From Durusdinium trenchii (lineage: Eukaryota; Sar; Dinophyceae; Suessiales; Symbiodiniaceae): a stretch of DNA of 64,000 nt. The notes beneath the pieces were generated by a model that did not search any database, was not told the origin of the DNA, and was given only the letters and a program-made list of their open reading frames with translations. This document shows positions 10,760 to 23,436 of the stretch, one piece after another (position 1 is the stretch's first letter; each line of letters begins with the position of its first letter). The translations under genes were made by a program, and so were the position numbers. The stretch lies in the NCBI GenBank assembly GCA_963970005.1, contig CAXAMN010021585.1, positions 877,066 through 941,065 of the forward strand, in the 5' to 3' direction.

Positions 10760-11299
10760 CTCCAAGAAAATGTTACTAGTTACTATATTGTTACTAGGTC
10801 TCTGTTAGGAGTTCTCGTTCTGGAAGAATTCGTCAATTCGGATGATGAACGCAAGTGGTGCAGAAGTTGAGAAATGATCCGCTGGCACATGCTGGCACGC
10901 TACACCCCTTGAGGAGTTGAAACAATTTAAATCGAATCATCTATAGAGTCTAGAGTATCAAAGCCCTTGCTCAACTGCATGTGACTACAAGCTTGTCTTC
11001 CAATCAATCGCCAATCGGGGCTTTCACATTGATTTGACATTCCCGAACTTGAAGTAAGGAACACCATTGTATAAGTCCTGTGAACTAAGACTTTCAGCTA
11101 CTCGACCCTTGGTTGATGTTCAGTCCAACATCCAAACACTAAGGTTTAAAGTTTAAAGTCTAAATTATGCATGTACCTGGTACCTTTCTAACATGAAACA
11201 TGTCAATGTCCCCATAAAAATATAAGAATAACAACAGTTAATTACTTGAACCATCTAGTGCCCATTTTCCGACTCCAGGTGAGTTACTTAAGTCCAGGT

Positions 11300-11830
11300 A
11301 GCAACATCGATCTCACCATGAACATCCTTTGTTCCCGCAAAACGGCAAACCCACGAATTCCATCCGCCCAGGTCGTACCGGAGCTGCAGTTGATCCTGTA
11401 GCTGGGCAAAGACTCTCTCCTGTGTCGCCCACCGGCCCACCGGATGTCCAGAAGGCGAACCATCGCCCGCCACGTCGGACTGGGTGACCCGGGTCCGAAC
11501 CAAGATCCCAAGGGTCACCGGGGGTGGTGGATCCGGTGGCCCAGGTGGATCCGTGGTTTGTTCAAGCCAAGGAAGAGGTTGAACTGTTGGCAAGGGGGGC
11601 AGTTTCTTGAGGATAGTCGGTCGGTGGAAGTGTGTTCACTTGACTGCAGGGTACTGGAGGCTGTAAGATACTGAGAGCATGAGATGAAGTTCCTTATAGA
11701 GTCCCCAAGGGTTTGTGCGCCAGCAATGTGTTCTCCAAGTTGCCCCACTTGCAGATTTGTGTTGAACACAGCTCGTGATCTGTTGCCACTCCTTGACCAC
11801 ATGCTCGAAGACCATCTTGTCAATGGCCTG
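11300..11830 (-). CDS. Unassigned exon-like blocks
   Basis: Two minus-strand open blocks look protein-like. Near 11690-11830 one reads DKMVFEHVVKEWQQITSC; near 11340-11520 another reads ATQEVFAQLQDQLQL-like text (exact: ATQERVFAQLQDQLQLRYDL). They are unlike the neighbouring low-complexity DNA, but I cannot place them in a family or define boundaries. They could be exons of the kinase gene or of another gene. Confidence 0.3.
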
Positions 11831-13159
11831 TGCGCAATAGGTTTGGCTCAGGAACTTCTTTCATCTTCTGTGTGTATCTGAATCTGTCCGTAAGTTGCTG
11901 CAATTGCAAATAGTGACGTCAACATCATTTAACACAATATAACAATTATTAACTACATATATACATATATATAGTTATATATACACAGCTGTAAAATGTT
12001 GTAAGCCACTTTACAAGTTAGACCAGCTAGGTTGACTCAAGGCAGGGGCAACCGCGGAAAGTTTGTAAAATATAAATCACATTCAGATGCCTTGGACGAT
12101 TCCAAATGCAAAAGGCACTGTGGATTTCGAGTAGCGACAGTTACTTATATAGGAATTACTTTGCACTGCACTCTGACTCTGTGGCCACACCCACATGATA
12201 AAAAGTGAATCAAGAACCACATTCCTTGACTTCCGAAACTTGTCAAGCAAAAATCAGCTGGTCTTACATGGGACTTCCTATTCCTCTGCCAAAGACTGAC
12301 TTGGATATATAAATCATGATAAATCCAGTCCCTTTAACTCTAAATCCGGGCTTGCCCACAAAGAACTTCATCGTCCTTGGGCATCCGAGCCATCAATGTT
12401 GCTGTGTCCTGGCCAATGGGCAGCAGCTAAGACCCCATTGATGGAAGATATACTCGACCTATTTGACCTACACCACCAACATGTAAGTGTTTTGGATTCC
12501 AGTCTCATGTCAGCTCAATGAGCAAGCCAGCCGTTGGTTTGCAACACCGTCAAAGCCTCTGTCAACACATGTTAACACCACAACTTTACAGATTGCCCGC
12601 TCTCAAGAGTTTCATGCAACAAATGGGATTGTGAAAACAAAAGAAACAAAGTCAAAGCCGCTAGGTTCCTTGAGCCTGATGCTCAAACGGATCCCTCAGT
12701 AAAGAGCTTTGTAAACTGAGCAGGATCCGTTCCACCGTCACCAAGCACCTTGCATGCATCAATTAATCAAGCCGTCACATAGCATGTTTTCACGTTGCCC
12801 AGCATGACTCTAGCATCTCGCAGCTTCAAATGTACAGCATCTCAGCATCTAAGCAAGCTAAAGCCCTTCACAAGATCATATTGCTCAGATCTCCGTTGGA
12901 ATGGCTTTGAACAAAGGGGTCGAAGAGACAAGCGTGCATACGGTAGAGACTCCAGAATAACCCAATGGAGATACAAGCGTGCACGGCCTCTTACCATGCC
13001 AAATGACTTCGCAAAGGGCACCTACCATTCGATAGGTTTAGTGCGCGAACCAGCCTCAATATCGAGACTCACTGAGTAGATCCAAAACCCAAGCTTGCGA
13101 ACTTCTCATACAACCCTAAAACCGCCGCAATCACCAAGTTTCGTGGCCGAAAACCGCTT

Positions 13160-13520
13160 CGCAGCAGAAGGGCGGGCCATCTTCTCAAACCACCAGGGAC
13201 ACAAGATCACGGCCCTCGCCCTCGGGCGACACAGCACTGGGGATCACGTGCATGTAGCCACAGAACCTTGGATTTGCTCCCAGGAACCTGGAAAACACCC
13301 CCCCCTTCCAGTTCGGGGTGAATGTAGTTGGTCCAGTTCACCAGCTTCGGAAGTTCCGGTGCTTTGGGGGATTCCACGAACTCAACCTAACTCGTGCTCG
13401 ACGCATCTCCGCATCTCGACGCGCGCTGACCCACGCAGACCCAGCAACTGCGTCCAGGGAGAAAAGTCCGACTTCGACGGGTCATGGATCTTCTGCCCTT
13501 TGTTGTCCTGGGGACGCGCG
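13160..13520 (-). CDS. Unassigned exon-like blocks
   Basis: Three minus-strand blocks have high GC at third positions and balanced composition: GQKIHDPSKSDFSPWTQLLG near 13400-13500, APELPKLVNWTNYIHPELE near 13310-13375 and CGYMHVIPSAVSPEGEG near 13180-13270. They are colinear on one strand. The product is unknown. Confidence 0.35.
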
Positions 13521-14533
13521 GCAACTGAGCTGGTCGGTCTCGGACTTGGTCTCGGCTTCCCGTCTCGGGTGGTGGGACCGGGTGGGACCGGGTGGCTTAA
13601 ACCGGTCGGTCTGTGGTGAAAGATGTGGAAGGAAGTGGTGAGAGAGAGGGATTCCAGTCTGCTCAGTGTTGGATTGCATCGATCCTGATGGATCTATGGT
13701 CTAGAATTCTATGGATTGATAGCGAGACCGAGGCCTACTGAAGCATCTATAAAACTTCAACTTAACAGAGTGTAGTGCCCCTGGCTTCTGCTTATCATTG
13801 TTGCATAGTCTCTGCGTGCTGCCAATACATCCGGGTTGCTTGGAGGAACCAATACTCTCCCTGGGACTGCCATATTTGCTGGTTCAATCCGTGAAAGCCC
13901 TCAGTTCAGCACATCACACAGGGTCACCTTTCGCAGCATCAGCAAGGACTAATGTGTGTTTATTGGCTGGGCAGGAGGTACTCATATATCTTATATTGTA
14001 CTGTTATAATACGTATTGATAATGATTGAAACAACATGAGCAAAACACATCAAAGGTGATTGCTTACTGCTTACTTATTGAACATGGTTGCAACAATAAA
14101 GACCATGGAGCAAACATGGTGTTAGATGAATTATGCTTGGTACATGGTCCACAGGCATGCAGCTGTGACCCAGCTGGTGTCCAAGCGTCAGTGTTCAGAA
14201 CGGGTGTTCCACCTGGCTTGTGGCTCCAATATCCAGTTCTGTCCATGCGGATCCAATGGAAGTTGGTATCCGGCCAGATAAACAATGCAACCTCAGCCGG
14301 CACATGTTTGCAGGCTGCCATGCTAACACAGATTGTCTTCAAAACCACACATGCAGAAAGCAAGTGTGCCAATCCAAAGAACAGTGGGCGCCAGAAAAGA
14401 TCCTGTCGAGTCTATTATTTTCCATGGTGAAGTCTAGTTTAGTTGGTCAAAAGAACGTGCATCGTTTCAACTCGTCCATTATCTTCACCATGTTGATCAG
14501 TTTGACTTGCTCTTTGCAAGATTGATGGTGTCC

Positions 14534-14846
14534 ATACCTGGAACTTCTTCAGTTCTATTTTTGTTAAAGTCTGCGTTGTGAAAACAATCTTTTGAAGTCA
14601 CAGCCTTATACTGAGTCTGCGGATGTTTATCTAGTTTTCTGATGTTTTCTGATATTCCACGGGCGCTTATACACAAGCTACGGGGCTATGGACGTGTATT
14701 GGTGAGCTACCGGCGTTTTACTTGAACGCATTTTGTCAGAAGATGCTTATTTCGGTTGCGGATGTTTGTGGTTCAAAGACCTAAATAAAGGTATGCTGAA
14801 TCTACCGCCCAAAAAGAAGCAACCACGAGCACGAGGTCGCAGGTAT
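14534..14846. repeat. Dispersed repeat family 4, copy b
   Basis: Same element as 8626-8919: starts CCTGGAACTTCTTCAG, shares TGAGTCTGCGGATGTTTATC and CAAAGACCTAAATAAAGG, and ends near GAGGTCGCAGGT. It has no open frame of note. Confidence 0.75.
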
Positions 14847-14894
14847 GGTGTCCCTCCCGATTCACCTAGTGTGATTTAGTTTGAAGTTTAAAGG

Positions 14895-15100
14895 TGTTCT
14901 TGAACTCATGAGCCCAAGCCACGTAATGGCCCCTCTTGGGCGCTGCAGTGGGCAATGTGGTCCCAGCCCATTGGAGGCCATCACTCTCCTCGTAGAGAAA
15001 GGATGGATCTGAGTGGTCAATAAAAAAAAACAAAAAAAACACTCGCTCTTCGGCTTCGTGTTCATCTTCAGGGGCGTCTTCTCCATCATACATGATGTCC
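14895..15100 (-). CDS. Unassigned exon-like blocks, acidic protein
   Basis: One block (about 15035-15100) follows GCAAG|A and reads KDIMYDGEDAPEDEHEAEE. The next (about 14895-15008) reads FLYEESDGLQWAGTTL then KRGHYVAWAHEFK. Between them is an A/T-rich stretch that would be an intron. Composition suggests real coding sequence, but the family is not recognised. Confidence 0.35.
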
Positions 15101-15956
15101 TTCTTGCTTCAACAAATGATTTCATCTTCCGGAGCTCCGAGTCCACGTGGTGTCTGCAGGAACGGACCGATTTGGACCGGACCGGACCGCATGGACAGTG
15201 ACTCATTCATATAAGGCAGTGATGAACAAAAGATGGTTTGTAGATGCCGCAGATCAAAAAGAACACTGAGGAAGTTCCAGGTATAAGTATAGTACAAATG
15301 CCGATACATTGACCTCATTCAACCAACCCAATCTCCCTGCACATATATATATATATATATGTATAATGTGCCAGTCCCATGGTTGCAGCAACTGATGAGA
15401 AGGACGGTGTTCGACCAAGCCTCTGCAGCGACTCTCACTGCCTCACAGGTGTTGGCCGTCCACTTGTGCCCGGTTCCCCGTCCCGGTTGGGCAAAGCTGT
15501 CCTCGGCCGGTGGTCTTCGCGTCAGCGTCGGTGTTCAGGTCTGGTGGTGGAAAGGCCCAGGGCAGGAGATGCCGTGCTGCAGCTTCTGCCCCCCCACAAC
15601 TCAAATCTCTCACCCTAACAATCAGAAGTTTATTTGGCACCTCAACAAAACAATACTATGACAGTTGCTTGTGAACATGAACTTGGGAGAAAATACAGGA
15701 GCTTTCAAATCTGGCACCTCTTCGCAACTCTTCTGCCGAGTTTCCGTGGAAATGTCCGTCGCGTAGTTGTAGCAGTTGTTCCTTAAGGCCACATCTGGGA
15801 GTTCTTTTTAGAGCCATTCTCAAACCATTCACGCAATAGTTATCTATATGGGTAAATTTACGTAACTATTCTAGTCATTTCCAGTCCCATAGATGGTCTG
15901 GATTGGTGACATAGATTTCAGACTTAATACTCCTAAACAACCATTGGTGATAAACA

Positions 15957-16187
15957 CTGGAACTTCCTCAGAGTGTGCTTTTTGGATCTGAGGCATGACA
16001 AACACCTTTTGGATTCACAGCCTTATACTTGAGTATTGATATTCCACAGGCGTTTATACACAGACTCTGGGCATTTGATTGGTGAGCCACCGGTGCTTTT
16101 CCCGAACCTGTTTTTGTTCAGCGGATGGTGTTTCGAAGCATTATATGTTGAATTACCGACAAAAAACGCAACCACGAGGTTGCAGGT
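15957..16187. repeat. Dispersed repeat family 4, copy c
   Basis: A shortened copy: begins CTGGAACTTCCTCAGAG, carries TTGGTGAGCCACCGGTG and ends CAACCACGAGGTTGCAGGT, next to an (AT)n tract and then a family 1 MITE. Confidence 0.7.
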
Positions 16188-16219
16188 GTATATATATAAT
16201 ATATATATATATGTATTTA

Positions 16220-16328
16220 TTGGGTCTCCCTAGTGCCAGTAACAGTGGATGATGATGGTTACTAAAGGCCTTGTTCAAAAATAGTGGTAGTTGTTTACTG
16301 ACTGTTACAGGCAATATAACAGACCCAA
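16220..16328. mobile_element. MITE-like element, family 1, copy b
   Basis: A 109-bp relative of 2172-2289. It keeps the TTGGGTC and GACCCAA ends, CAGTGGATGATGATGGTTA, AAAGGCCTTGTTCAAAAATA and GACTGTTACAGG. It lies in a spacer with no recognised gene. Confidence 0.75.
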
Positions 16329-16879
16329 TATAATTACATAGATTATAACCCTAAGAATTGGCAACTATTAGTGATACAAGCTAGACATAACTAGACCATG
16401 TACATAATGGTTGAGCTGGGATCTTGTAGCCTAAACATTTCTATAGTAAAACTAGTGTTGTTCGGGAATCAACCCATTCAATTCCTTAAATCAATGGTGG
16501 GCCAAGATTCCCAGGGTAATCTATCAACGATCGCGATGAGAACCGAGAACACCGCTCAACTGCGGCAACACAGGAAAGCTGCAAAACCAGTTGACATCGC
16601 TCAAAAGGCTGAACCCGCAGCGGACCACTACTGGCTCCGTGTTCAGTAGGGAAATTGAACAATTTGCCTGACTCCTGACCCTCCTTCCGAAGTAAACCGC
16701 AAACCAATTGATGTGCAAACCTTCACACTACTATAGTCCAACTTCAACACAGCTTGATCGCAAGAATCGCAACTGTCTAGCAGCTCAGCTGAGCAACTCT
16801 GATTGATGCGTCACAAAGCATCCAGCATCATCCTTCCTGGCCCGCAGCGGCAGCGCTTGGCCAAAACAGTTGAATCACC

Positions 16880-16925
16880 CAGACGCCAGACGCTGCCAGA
16901 CGCTGCCAGACGCTGCCAGACGCTC
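16880..16925. repeat. Short tandem repeat, 10-bp unit
   Basis: Four to five copies of CCAGACGCTG follow one another. Confidence 0.85.
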
Positions 16926-18019
16926 CGTTCACAGCCCGACCGGTCCCTCAAAACCTATAGGGATTGGTGAGAAACCCCACGTGTTTGGTCAACCCCCATA
17001 TCAACACCCCGTGAGTGCAAGTAGTGTTGAAAAAGAAGTGCGATTTCCGGAACTCCCATGGCTGCAGGTATGGCGGGCTCCTGGCGGTACCAATTCCAAA
17101 GACCATACATGCAAATGGTGATGGGTGTGTGAACCACACCCTTTTTGCCCGCTTTTCGGCCGAAGGTGCATGATCACATATGATCACTACTCCCTGAAGG
17201 TTCACCCACCCCTGAGCTGGCACTCTCTGCCAAGCTTCTGCGGATCATAGATTGGAACGGAGTCTGGGCCCACCTGACGTAGAGCGACCAAACCCTCATG
17301 ACCCGGTCGCGAGTCGCGGCGAGGTGCGCTCCGACTCCCCGGGCGGTGCGGGAGGACCTGCAGGAATGGGAGGTTCACGGCGCGGTGTTTGTTTTTCTTT
17401 CGTTTTGATGAAGGTCTCATTTCTTCGCAGTGGGATGGGAACCCTTGATGAAGTCCACGAGAGTCCACGAGCGGGATGATAAACAGGCAGAAGTTGCACT
17501 GCTAGCCAAAGGGCGATCTTCAATAGAAAGGACTCGGACCGAGCTCGGGGGGAGGAAGGAATCATTCGATTGGTGGAAGTGTTTGGGTCCAAGATTGACT
17601 CCCATCATAGTTTCCCTTACACAAAGAATTCTTCAAGCCTTCTTAAAATGCTTCAAGGTCAGCCACTGGCAGTGAGTACATTGATTCATAATGGGGTTTC
17701 ATAGCTGTCCGAGTCGCCCTGACCTGCGGAGTGCGACTCGTCGCACCTCATGAGAGCAATTCGCACCACTGTCGGGCACGAAGCTTCGGTCCGGCAAATC
17801 CAGTTCACCTCGCGTCTTTCAAGACTGATGACTCGAGAAGACGGAGAACCACGCTCTAACATGCTGGAGAAAACGGCAGAAAACCCTGCTTTGACCTGCG
17901 CTGAGAAAAGGATTCAATGCTTTTCCAGTTGCAGTTACAGCATTTTACAGCTCCCTATCGATTCCAAAGAGCTGGTTCCAGTCGTGCCAGTTCTCACATT
18001 CTTGATCTAGGGGATGTAC

Positions 18020-18565
18020 CCAGTTTGAGAAAACGCCCACATCGCCCGGGGAAACCGCCCGGTTCACCAGGGAAACCGTTGGGTTCTTTCGTTCGGTGTC
18101 CACCTCGCCGTACTCAACTCGCCGCGCACGACCGCACTTCAGCCGGTGGTTCATCCCGGGCTTGCCACGGCTGAAGTTGATGGGTTTGGCTGGTGAAGAA
18201 CCAGATGTGAAGGAACATGTTCCAACATGTTCCAAATCAATCCGTATGAGTAGGGAACAAGTCGCATTGTCACCACCATGTTTCAATTCAACACGAATTG
18301 CCAGCCGAAGTATTGGAGAGCAGGTCTTCCATTCACTTACACCGGGCGCTCAAAGAATAGCCGGCCCTCCTGCACTGAAACTTCCAGTAACATAGAATCT
18401 TCCAACACTCCTGCACATCTCTGGCCATGTCACCCACATGATCTGCAGAAATCTCCTGCTCCATGTGGTCAAGCACCACAGCCTGAAAGCTGTGCTCAAG
18501 CACAACAGCCCACTGGAGCACAGCTGCGGCGGAACGGAATCTGTAGTGATCCAAGCGACTGGCAA
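18020..18565 (-). CDS. Unassigned exon-like blocks
   Basis: Near 18413-18560 an open block reads HYRFRSAAAVLQWAVVLEHS and ends HVGDMARDVQ at CAG|GAG. Near 18020-18185 a second reads HRLKCGRARRVEYGEVDTER. Both are amphipathic and unlike the flanks. They may be exons of one minus-strand gene of unknown function. Confidence 0.35.
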
Positions 18566-19965
18566 GTGAGGTCTGAAGAGATCCAGTAAATAGACTTCAG
18601 CTTCCTTGCCTCACCCGGCGTGGATCTCAATGAGCTAAGTCACGGTATGTCAATGTATGTCATGATAGAATCCATTAAGGCTCCAGGGTTTCAAAGGGTC
18701 TATCGATCTATACCAGGACCCTCCAACAGGTCACCACCTGCCACTGCTTCAAGTCTGCATGAAACAGCCTCCGAGACTCGGAGACCTTTTTCGAGCTGGC
18801 GGACCATTTGGGTCTTTGGAACCACACGAGGGCCTCCAAACTGCGATCCACACACAGTGAGAGACGGATGAGAGACGGATCCACACACGGGTCCCGAGGG
18901 TCACGGGTAGGAGGGATGACGTTTTGGGACGGGATAGGATCGTCCAATACATTGTTTAGAAAGGGATGGAGATATGGGGCTACTAAAGCTTCATGAGATC
19001 ATGCTTCTATGAACTTCTATGGTTCTATGGTCCTGCATCATTTGCGTGTTCGCGTTCGTAAGATTCTTGACAAACATGGTTGAGCCACGTGTGGTCAAAA
19101 ATCCCTAGAGCCTGGCAAAGCACCGTGGAGCTCTTGTGCTTGTTGTACTCACCACGTTTCGCACCGACAAGATGAAACGCATGACCTTCATGACCGTGAC
19201 GGACCGCATCGCAAGCCAAATGCCGGTGAAGTCAAGTGTTCCGACACGTTTTGTTGACGATGTATACATCCTGAAGGCAACAAATTGTTAGAAGGTTTAG
19301 GTCAGTGAAACACAACGCCTAGCACCTCGTTAAGGTTGTTAGCTGGTTGCTGTAACATCACCTGCAAAACTCCCAACGGATCCTAACGGCGTAATTTCTA
19401 ATTCCTCACATTTTCAGTACAACCCTAAGGCTCCAGTCGTACCTCCTCAGAAGGTACTTGGAACCTCTAAACCCACCCCAAACACCCCATGCAACCTGGG
19501 TGAAAATGGATCATGTCCACACAGCCCCGTGAGACCGCAACGACTGAGTCACAGCCCCGTAGAATGTCTTCTCCGAGGCGAAATCCTCGGTAGCCCACCT
19601 TGGATGTGCTTGAGGAACCAAAAAGAACAGATCTAAATAAAGGGACACTCTTCACCAGAAAAGGGATCACCAGATATGGGTCACCAGATATATGGGTCAC
19701 CAGATATGGATCACCATTGACACAGGAAAACAAAAGTGGTCCGAAAAAAACTGCCTGCCAGGCCACCGTCCGAGTTCGTGGACCCGGCTTCGCATAGCGG
19801 CCCATTTTTCTCCTCAAGACCTGTCCGGCACAGGGCGGCCGCACAGGGCCGGGCCAAGCACGTCTGCCCAGCCTTCCCCCCGGTACTTTCTAAGAATTGA
19901 ATCGACCAATTGTGTTTTCTTCCCCAACTCTGCACTTCATCTAGATCTATCTCCGCCTCTGGTTG

Positions 19966-20187
19966 ATGGCTGAAGCCATCACCGTACTTGGGGCCCATGG
20001 GCGCCCGCCGCCGACTTCGGATGACATGAACTCAGCGGGCACGGCCCCCCTGCACCCGCCTCTGTCTGTGAGACCGTCAGATTCAAGCGCGGATTGATGG
20101 TGCCCGAGAACCTCGGTTTTCAGGAGTTAGCTGCCCGGCATCGATTGCTGTTCGGAGATGAGATTGAGATCATCCCGGATCATCCAG
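19966..20187 (+). CDS. Two overlapping small frames, start of a plus-strand gene
   Basis: An ATG at 19966 opens a 43-codon frame (MAEAITVLGAHGRPPPTSDD onward) with high GC at third positions. Its stop TGA at 20095 overlaps an ATG at 20097 (TGATG). The second frame reads MVPENLGFQELAARHRLLFG then DEIEIIPDHP and runs to a GT donor at 20188. The second frame is also open upstream from about 20070 (ETVRFKRGL). Either a one-base frame break separates parts of one exon, or a short upstream frame precedes the main one. The function is unknown. Confidence 0.45.
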
Positions 20188-20374
20188 GTCGACAAGAGGC
20201 TTTGGGGCAATCCATTAACAGCGGTAAGTTCATTTGATGAGTCCATTGTACTGAGTCTGGAACCCAGGAAGGGTCCACTGTCCATTTGTTTCTGACTTGT
20301 AGGGATTCCGGGTAGTGCCGAACAATTGCAAGAAGAAAATACACACAGTTCAACCCTGCTTCAACATGCAGAAG

Positions 20375-20573
20375 AGAACCACCGCCAAAAAAGAACAAAG
20401 ACTCTCAGCTCAGCGGCACAATGGGCGAGACCTCCACGGCCTCCACCCATGTGGACAGCATTGCTATTGCTGTCCATGCAGCTCTTGACACCAACTCAGG
20501 CCCAAACACCATGGCTGGAAAAGCAGAAGGCCCAACACGCCCAACCCGCGAACGCTTCGCGAGCAAAATCTAG
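20375..20573 (+). CDS. Candidate terminal exon, Ser/Thr-rich
   Basis: The plus-strand frame PPPKKNKDSQLSGTMGETST continues through IAIAVHAALDTNSGPNTM to TRERFASKI and a TAG stop at 20571. GC at third positions is high. A second overlapping plus frame (FRVVPNNCKKKIHTVQPCF) also looks coding, so the exon structure is unresolved. It probably belongs to the gene starting at 19966. Confidence 0.4.
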
Positions 20574-21839
20574 CGATGGAGCGCCCGCAGTCAGTACAGT
20601 GGGCGTGCCGAATTCGGTGCCGTTCTTCAGCCGGACAGCTGTGAAATCCTCCTCTTTAAGATTCGGCTTTGTGGGTTGAGTTCTTGTGTGCAGAGATGCA
20701 TCGAGCGCAAAAAACAGCAGTAGCTTCACCAGAAGGCTTTGAAAAACAACAAACGACTGACTACTGGTTCAGCCTTGTTGAAACTTGGCTTAAGGCTTAA
20801 GGACCTATTTAAATACCGTGCGCATCTAAAAAATACCCATGGTCGTCCCCTAGAAAATTCGACATGACCCAAACCCAAAACAGGTACTTTGAGAAGACTT
20901 TTACATGCTTTTGGTTCAGGTCATGTTCCATTTTCTGGGATACGGCCGAAGTCAGGTCCAGGTCGAGTTGTGCGCATAAAAACAAAGGATCCTGAGCAGT
21001 CGACATCCGGGACCACGGGTGACTCTCCAGCGGTGCAAGTGTCAGTTGTTCCAGACGAAAATCACCAGGACCAGCAAAGCCGACTGGCAATTCACCAGAA
21101 GTCTCCCGCGTCCCAACATGCTAAATTATCTCTAGCTTAGGTGGCCCGCTCGTGGTGGATGATTACACAAGAAAAGGTATCCTGATTCCGCAAAATTATG
21201 TCATAACTCTATTGTCAGTCATACTAATGCATACATAATGTCTGCATCCTCACTGCCGGGTCTCCTCGTTCCAGGGTTGGGAGCCCGTGCCCTGGTACAA
21301 TTATTAGTTTCAGAGTAGATGGAGTAGATGGCACAATCCCCTAAGTTTATATAACGGTTTATGCAGCCCGAAGCCCCATGTGTCTGGGACATCCCGGGTA
21401 TGGAATCGCTGCAAAACCCACGTGCCACGTCTTGCGAAGAAACATGCCAGGTGTGCTGTCTTGCAAGAAACCGAGAAGTTTCTTGGGAGTTGGCTGAGCA
21501 ACCTGGGTCTGCCACAACACGCGACCAAAACACAAAAAACAACAACAGAAAAAATACACGAGCCTGTCACAACACACAACCAAAAGTGTCCACCTGCAAA
21601 AAGATTGACCGGGAACAATCCGATAGTTGATTGACGTTATATAATTGCGCTATGCCCAGAGTGCAGCACTGAATCAAACATGCAAAGGGCAATAGGAAGG
21701 GGATGTCCAATGCCTTGAGCATCTTTGAACCCATTTCTTGGTCTCGACTAAGCATAGTCCGTCCACACAGACTTGATCATCGTCGGCTAAGCACTGGCTC
21801 AGTCCCCCGGGCTCCAGGCCTACCTCCGTTTTGGTGTGG

Positions 21840-21912
21840 GACAGGGGTGGGTGGTCTTGGGGGGTTCGAATACCACCGGTCACCTGAGGATACGGGACCT
21901 GTCAGCCCTAGA
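21840..21912. repeat. Family 3 element, partial
   Basis: It shares GACAGGGGTGGGTG-like and ACCTGAGGATACGGGAC text with the right half of the copy at 22545-22639 and ends CAGCCCTAG. One end is missing. Confidence 0.5.
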
Positions 21913-22544
21913 GAGTGAGAATCTGGTCTCTCCGATCGCCACAGATGACGCCACCACGGTGGCCACGAGTCCGTGCCGGTGTACCGTTTAGGCTCTCTTC
22001 CCACTTCCGGCAACCCGGTACGGGTCAGTGCTGACATGACAGTGAAGGAGGTGTAAAGGCGCCTGGCGCCAGGGTGGATTAGCTCATGTTGTTGTATCTT
22101 ACAACATCTTCCACTAACAAACAAACAACAACGACAACAAGTCCCTACTTCTGGGGATGGGAATGCAACACAAAATGCTTCGGCGATCGCTTGAAACGCT
22201 GGAACCGGCAGTGGCGTCTGTCATATCACGCACGTCCGATTCATCGAAAAGCACATGCAGAGCTTTTGGCAACTTCGTGAAAGTCTGAGCATGTCTGAGC
22301 AAATCACAGAGATTGATGTAACAATTCACACAAATTTTAGAAGTCCTAGGAATTTAATAAACCGTTCTCTATCTTTGTCTTATCTTCCTCTTCTGCCTAC
22401 TCTCCATCTCGCAGAACAGGGTGCTTCGTCGAAGAAAGCGTCAGCATCGGAGCTTTTCATCACAACCAAGCGATGCGTCGATCAGCCCCGCAGGATAAGG
22501 CCAAGACCAAAACACTCCATGGGCTGATTGGAACGTACATTGAT

Positions 22545-22639
22545 CCCTAGGGCTCCAACTACCTCCTGACAAGGTGGTTGGGGTGGGTGCCAGGGGGGTC
22601 TAACCACCGAACCTGAGGATATGGGACAGGAGCCCTAGG
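22545..22639. repeat. Inverted-repeat element, family 3, copy b
   Basis: It begins CCCTAGGGCTCCAACTACC and ends AGGAGCCCTAGG. The interior GGTTGGGGTGGGTGCC and GGGGTCTAACCACCGAACC is found inverted at 52442-52530 with few differences. Confidence 0.7.
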
Positions 22640-23350
22640 AAACATAGACTCTTGGTTTTCTATTTTTAAACAAAAACGCACGAAGAGGTCCTTATTAGGT
22701 TTTAATACCATCTAAATGGAAGTTTTACTAAACAAGTCAGGGGTTTTCAACGGTCACACCTGGACACCATCTGGACACCCTAGAAAATGGGACATGACCC
22801 TATAGAAACACGTATTTACTTGTACCCATTTTGCGCGGTACTTTGAGACTCCAGGTGGTAGAACGCCAACCGTTCTGAGATATCAACAGGCAAACAACAA
22901 AGTCTACGGTACGCAGGAAACGGGGGAACGGGGGTGAATCTGCAACCCCCCAACAAAAGAAACAAAACAACATGGTTGTTCCGAACAATTGAGAGTACAT
23001 ATTGTGGACACATTCCTGCATATTAGTCGATCTTAGTAGGGAATGAGGGATTTCATTTGGATCCACAAAATGAACCCTAAGGCCCTAGGGGTCTAAGTAC
23101 CTTCTCAGGTTAGGTGATTGGAGACACTGTTATGTAGGTTTGGAGTCAAAAAACACAAACAGAAGTAACCACTGAAGTGTCCCGGCTTGGGACCTAAACA
23201 TAGACTAGATCATGGATACCCCGGCTACCCCTATCATCCGAACTGCTGGCATATAGCTATAGAGTTTCAGTACTATTACAGGCTGCAACTCCAGCCCTCC
23301 AGCCCCTCCAGGAGATGCCAACGAGTGGTTTTTGTTCTGAAAAAACACAC

Positions 23351-23436
23351 AGCAAGCCCGACGTCATCTGGTCGATGGCCAGGGAACTCTTGCTCGCCGA
23401 AGCTGCTGAAAGCTCCCAAGGTGCGCATCACCCGGC
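23351..23436 (-). CDS. CNB domain exon, FGE segment
   Basis: Following acceptor CTCAAG|GC the frame reads RVMRTLGAFSSFGEQEF and ends GHRPDDVGLA at a GT donor. This is the phosphate-binding cassette region of a cyclic-nucleotide-binding domain ('l..G.yFGE.all...R.atv.a'), with FGE present and Arg in HRPDD at the position of the cAMP/cGMP phosphate contact. It completes a codon left open by the exon at 24895-24937. The joined text GEMAQSKEG-RVMRTLGAF fits the family without gap. Confidence 0.7.
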
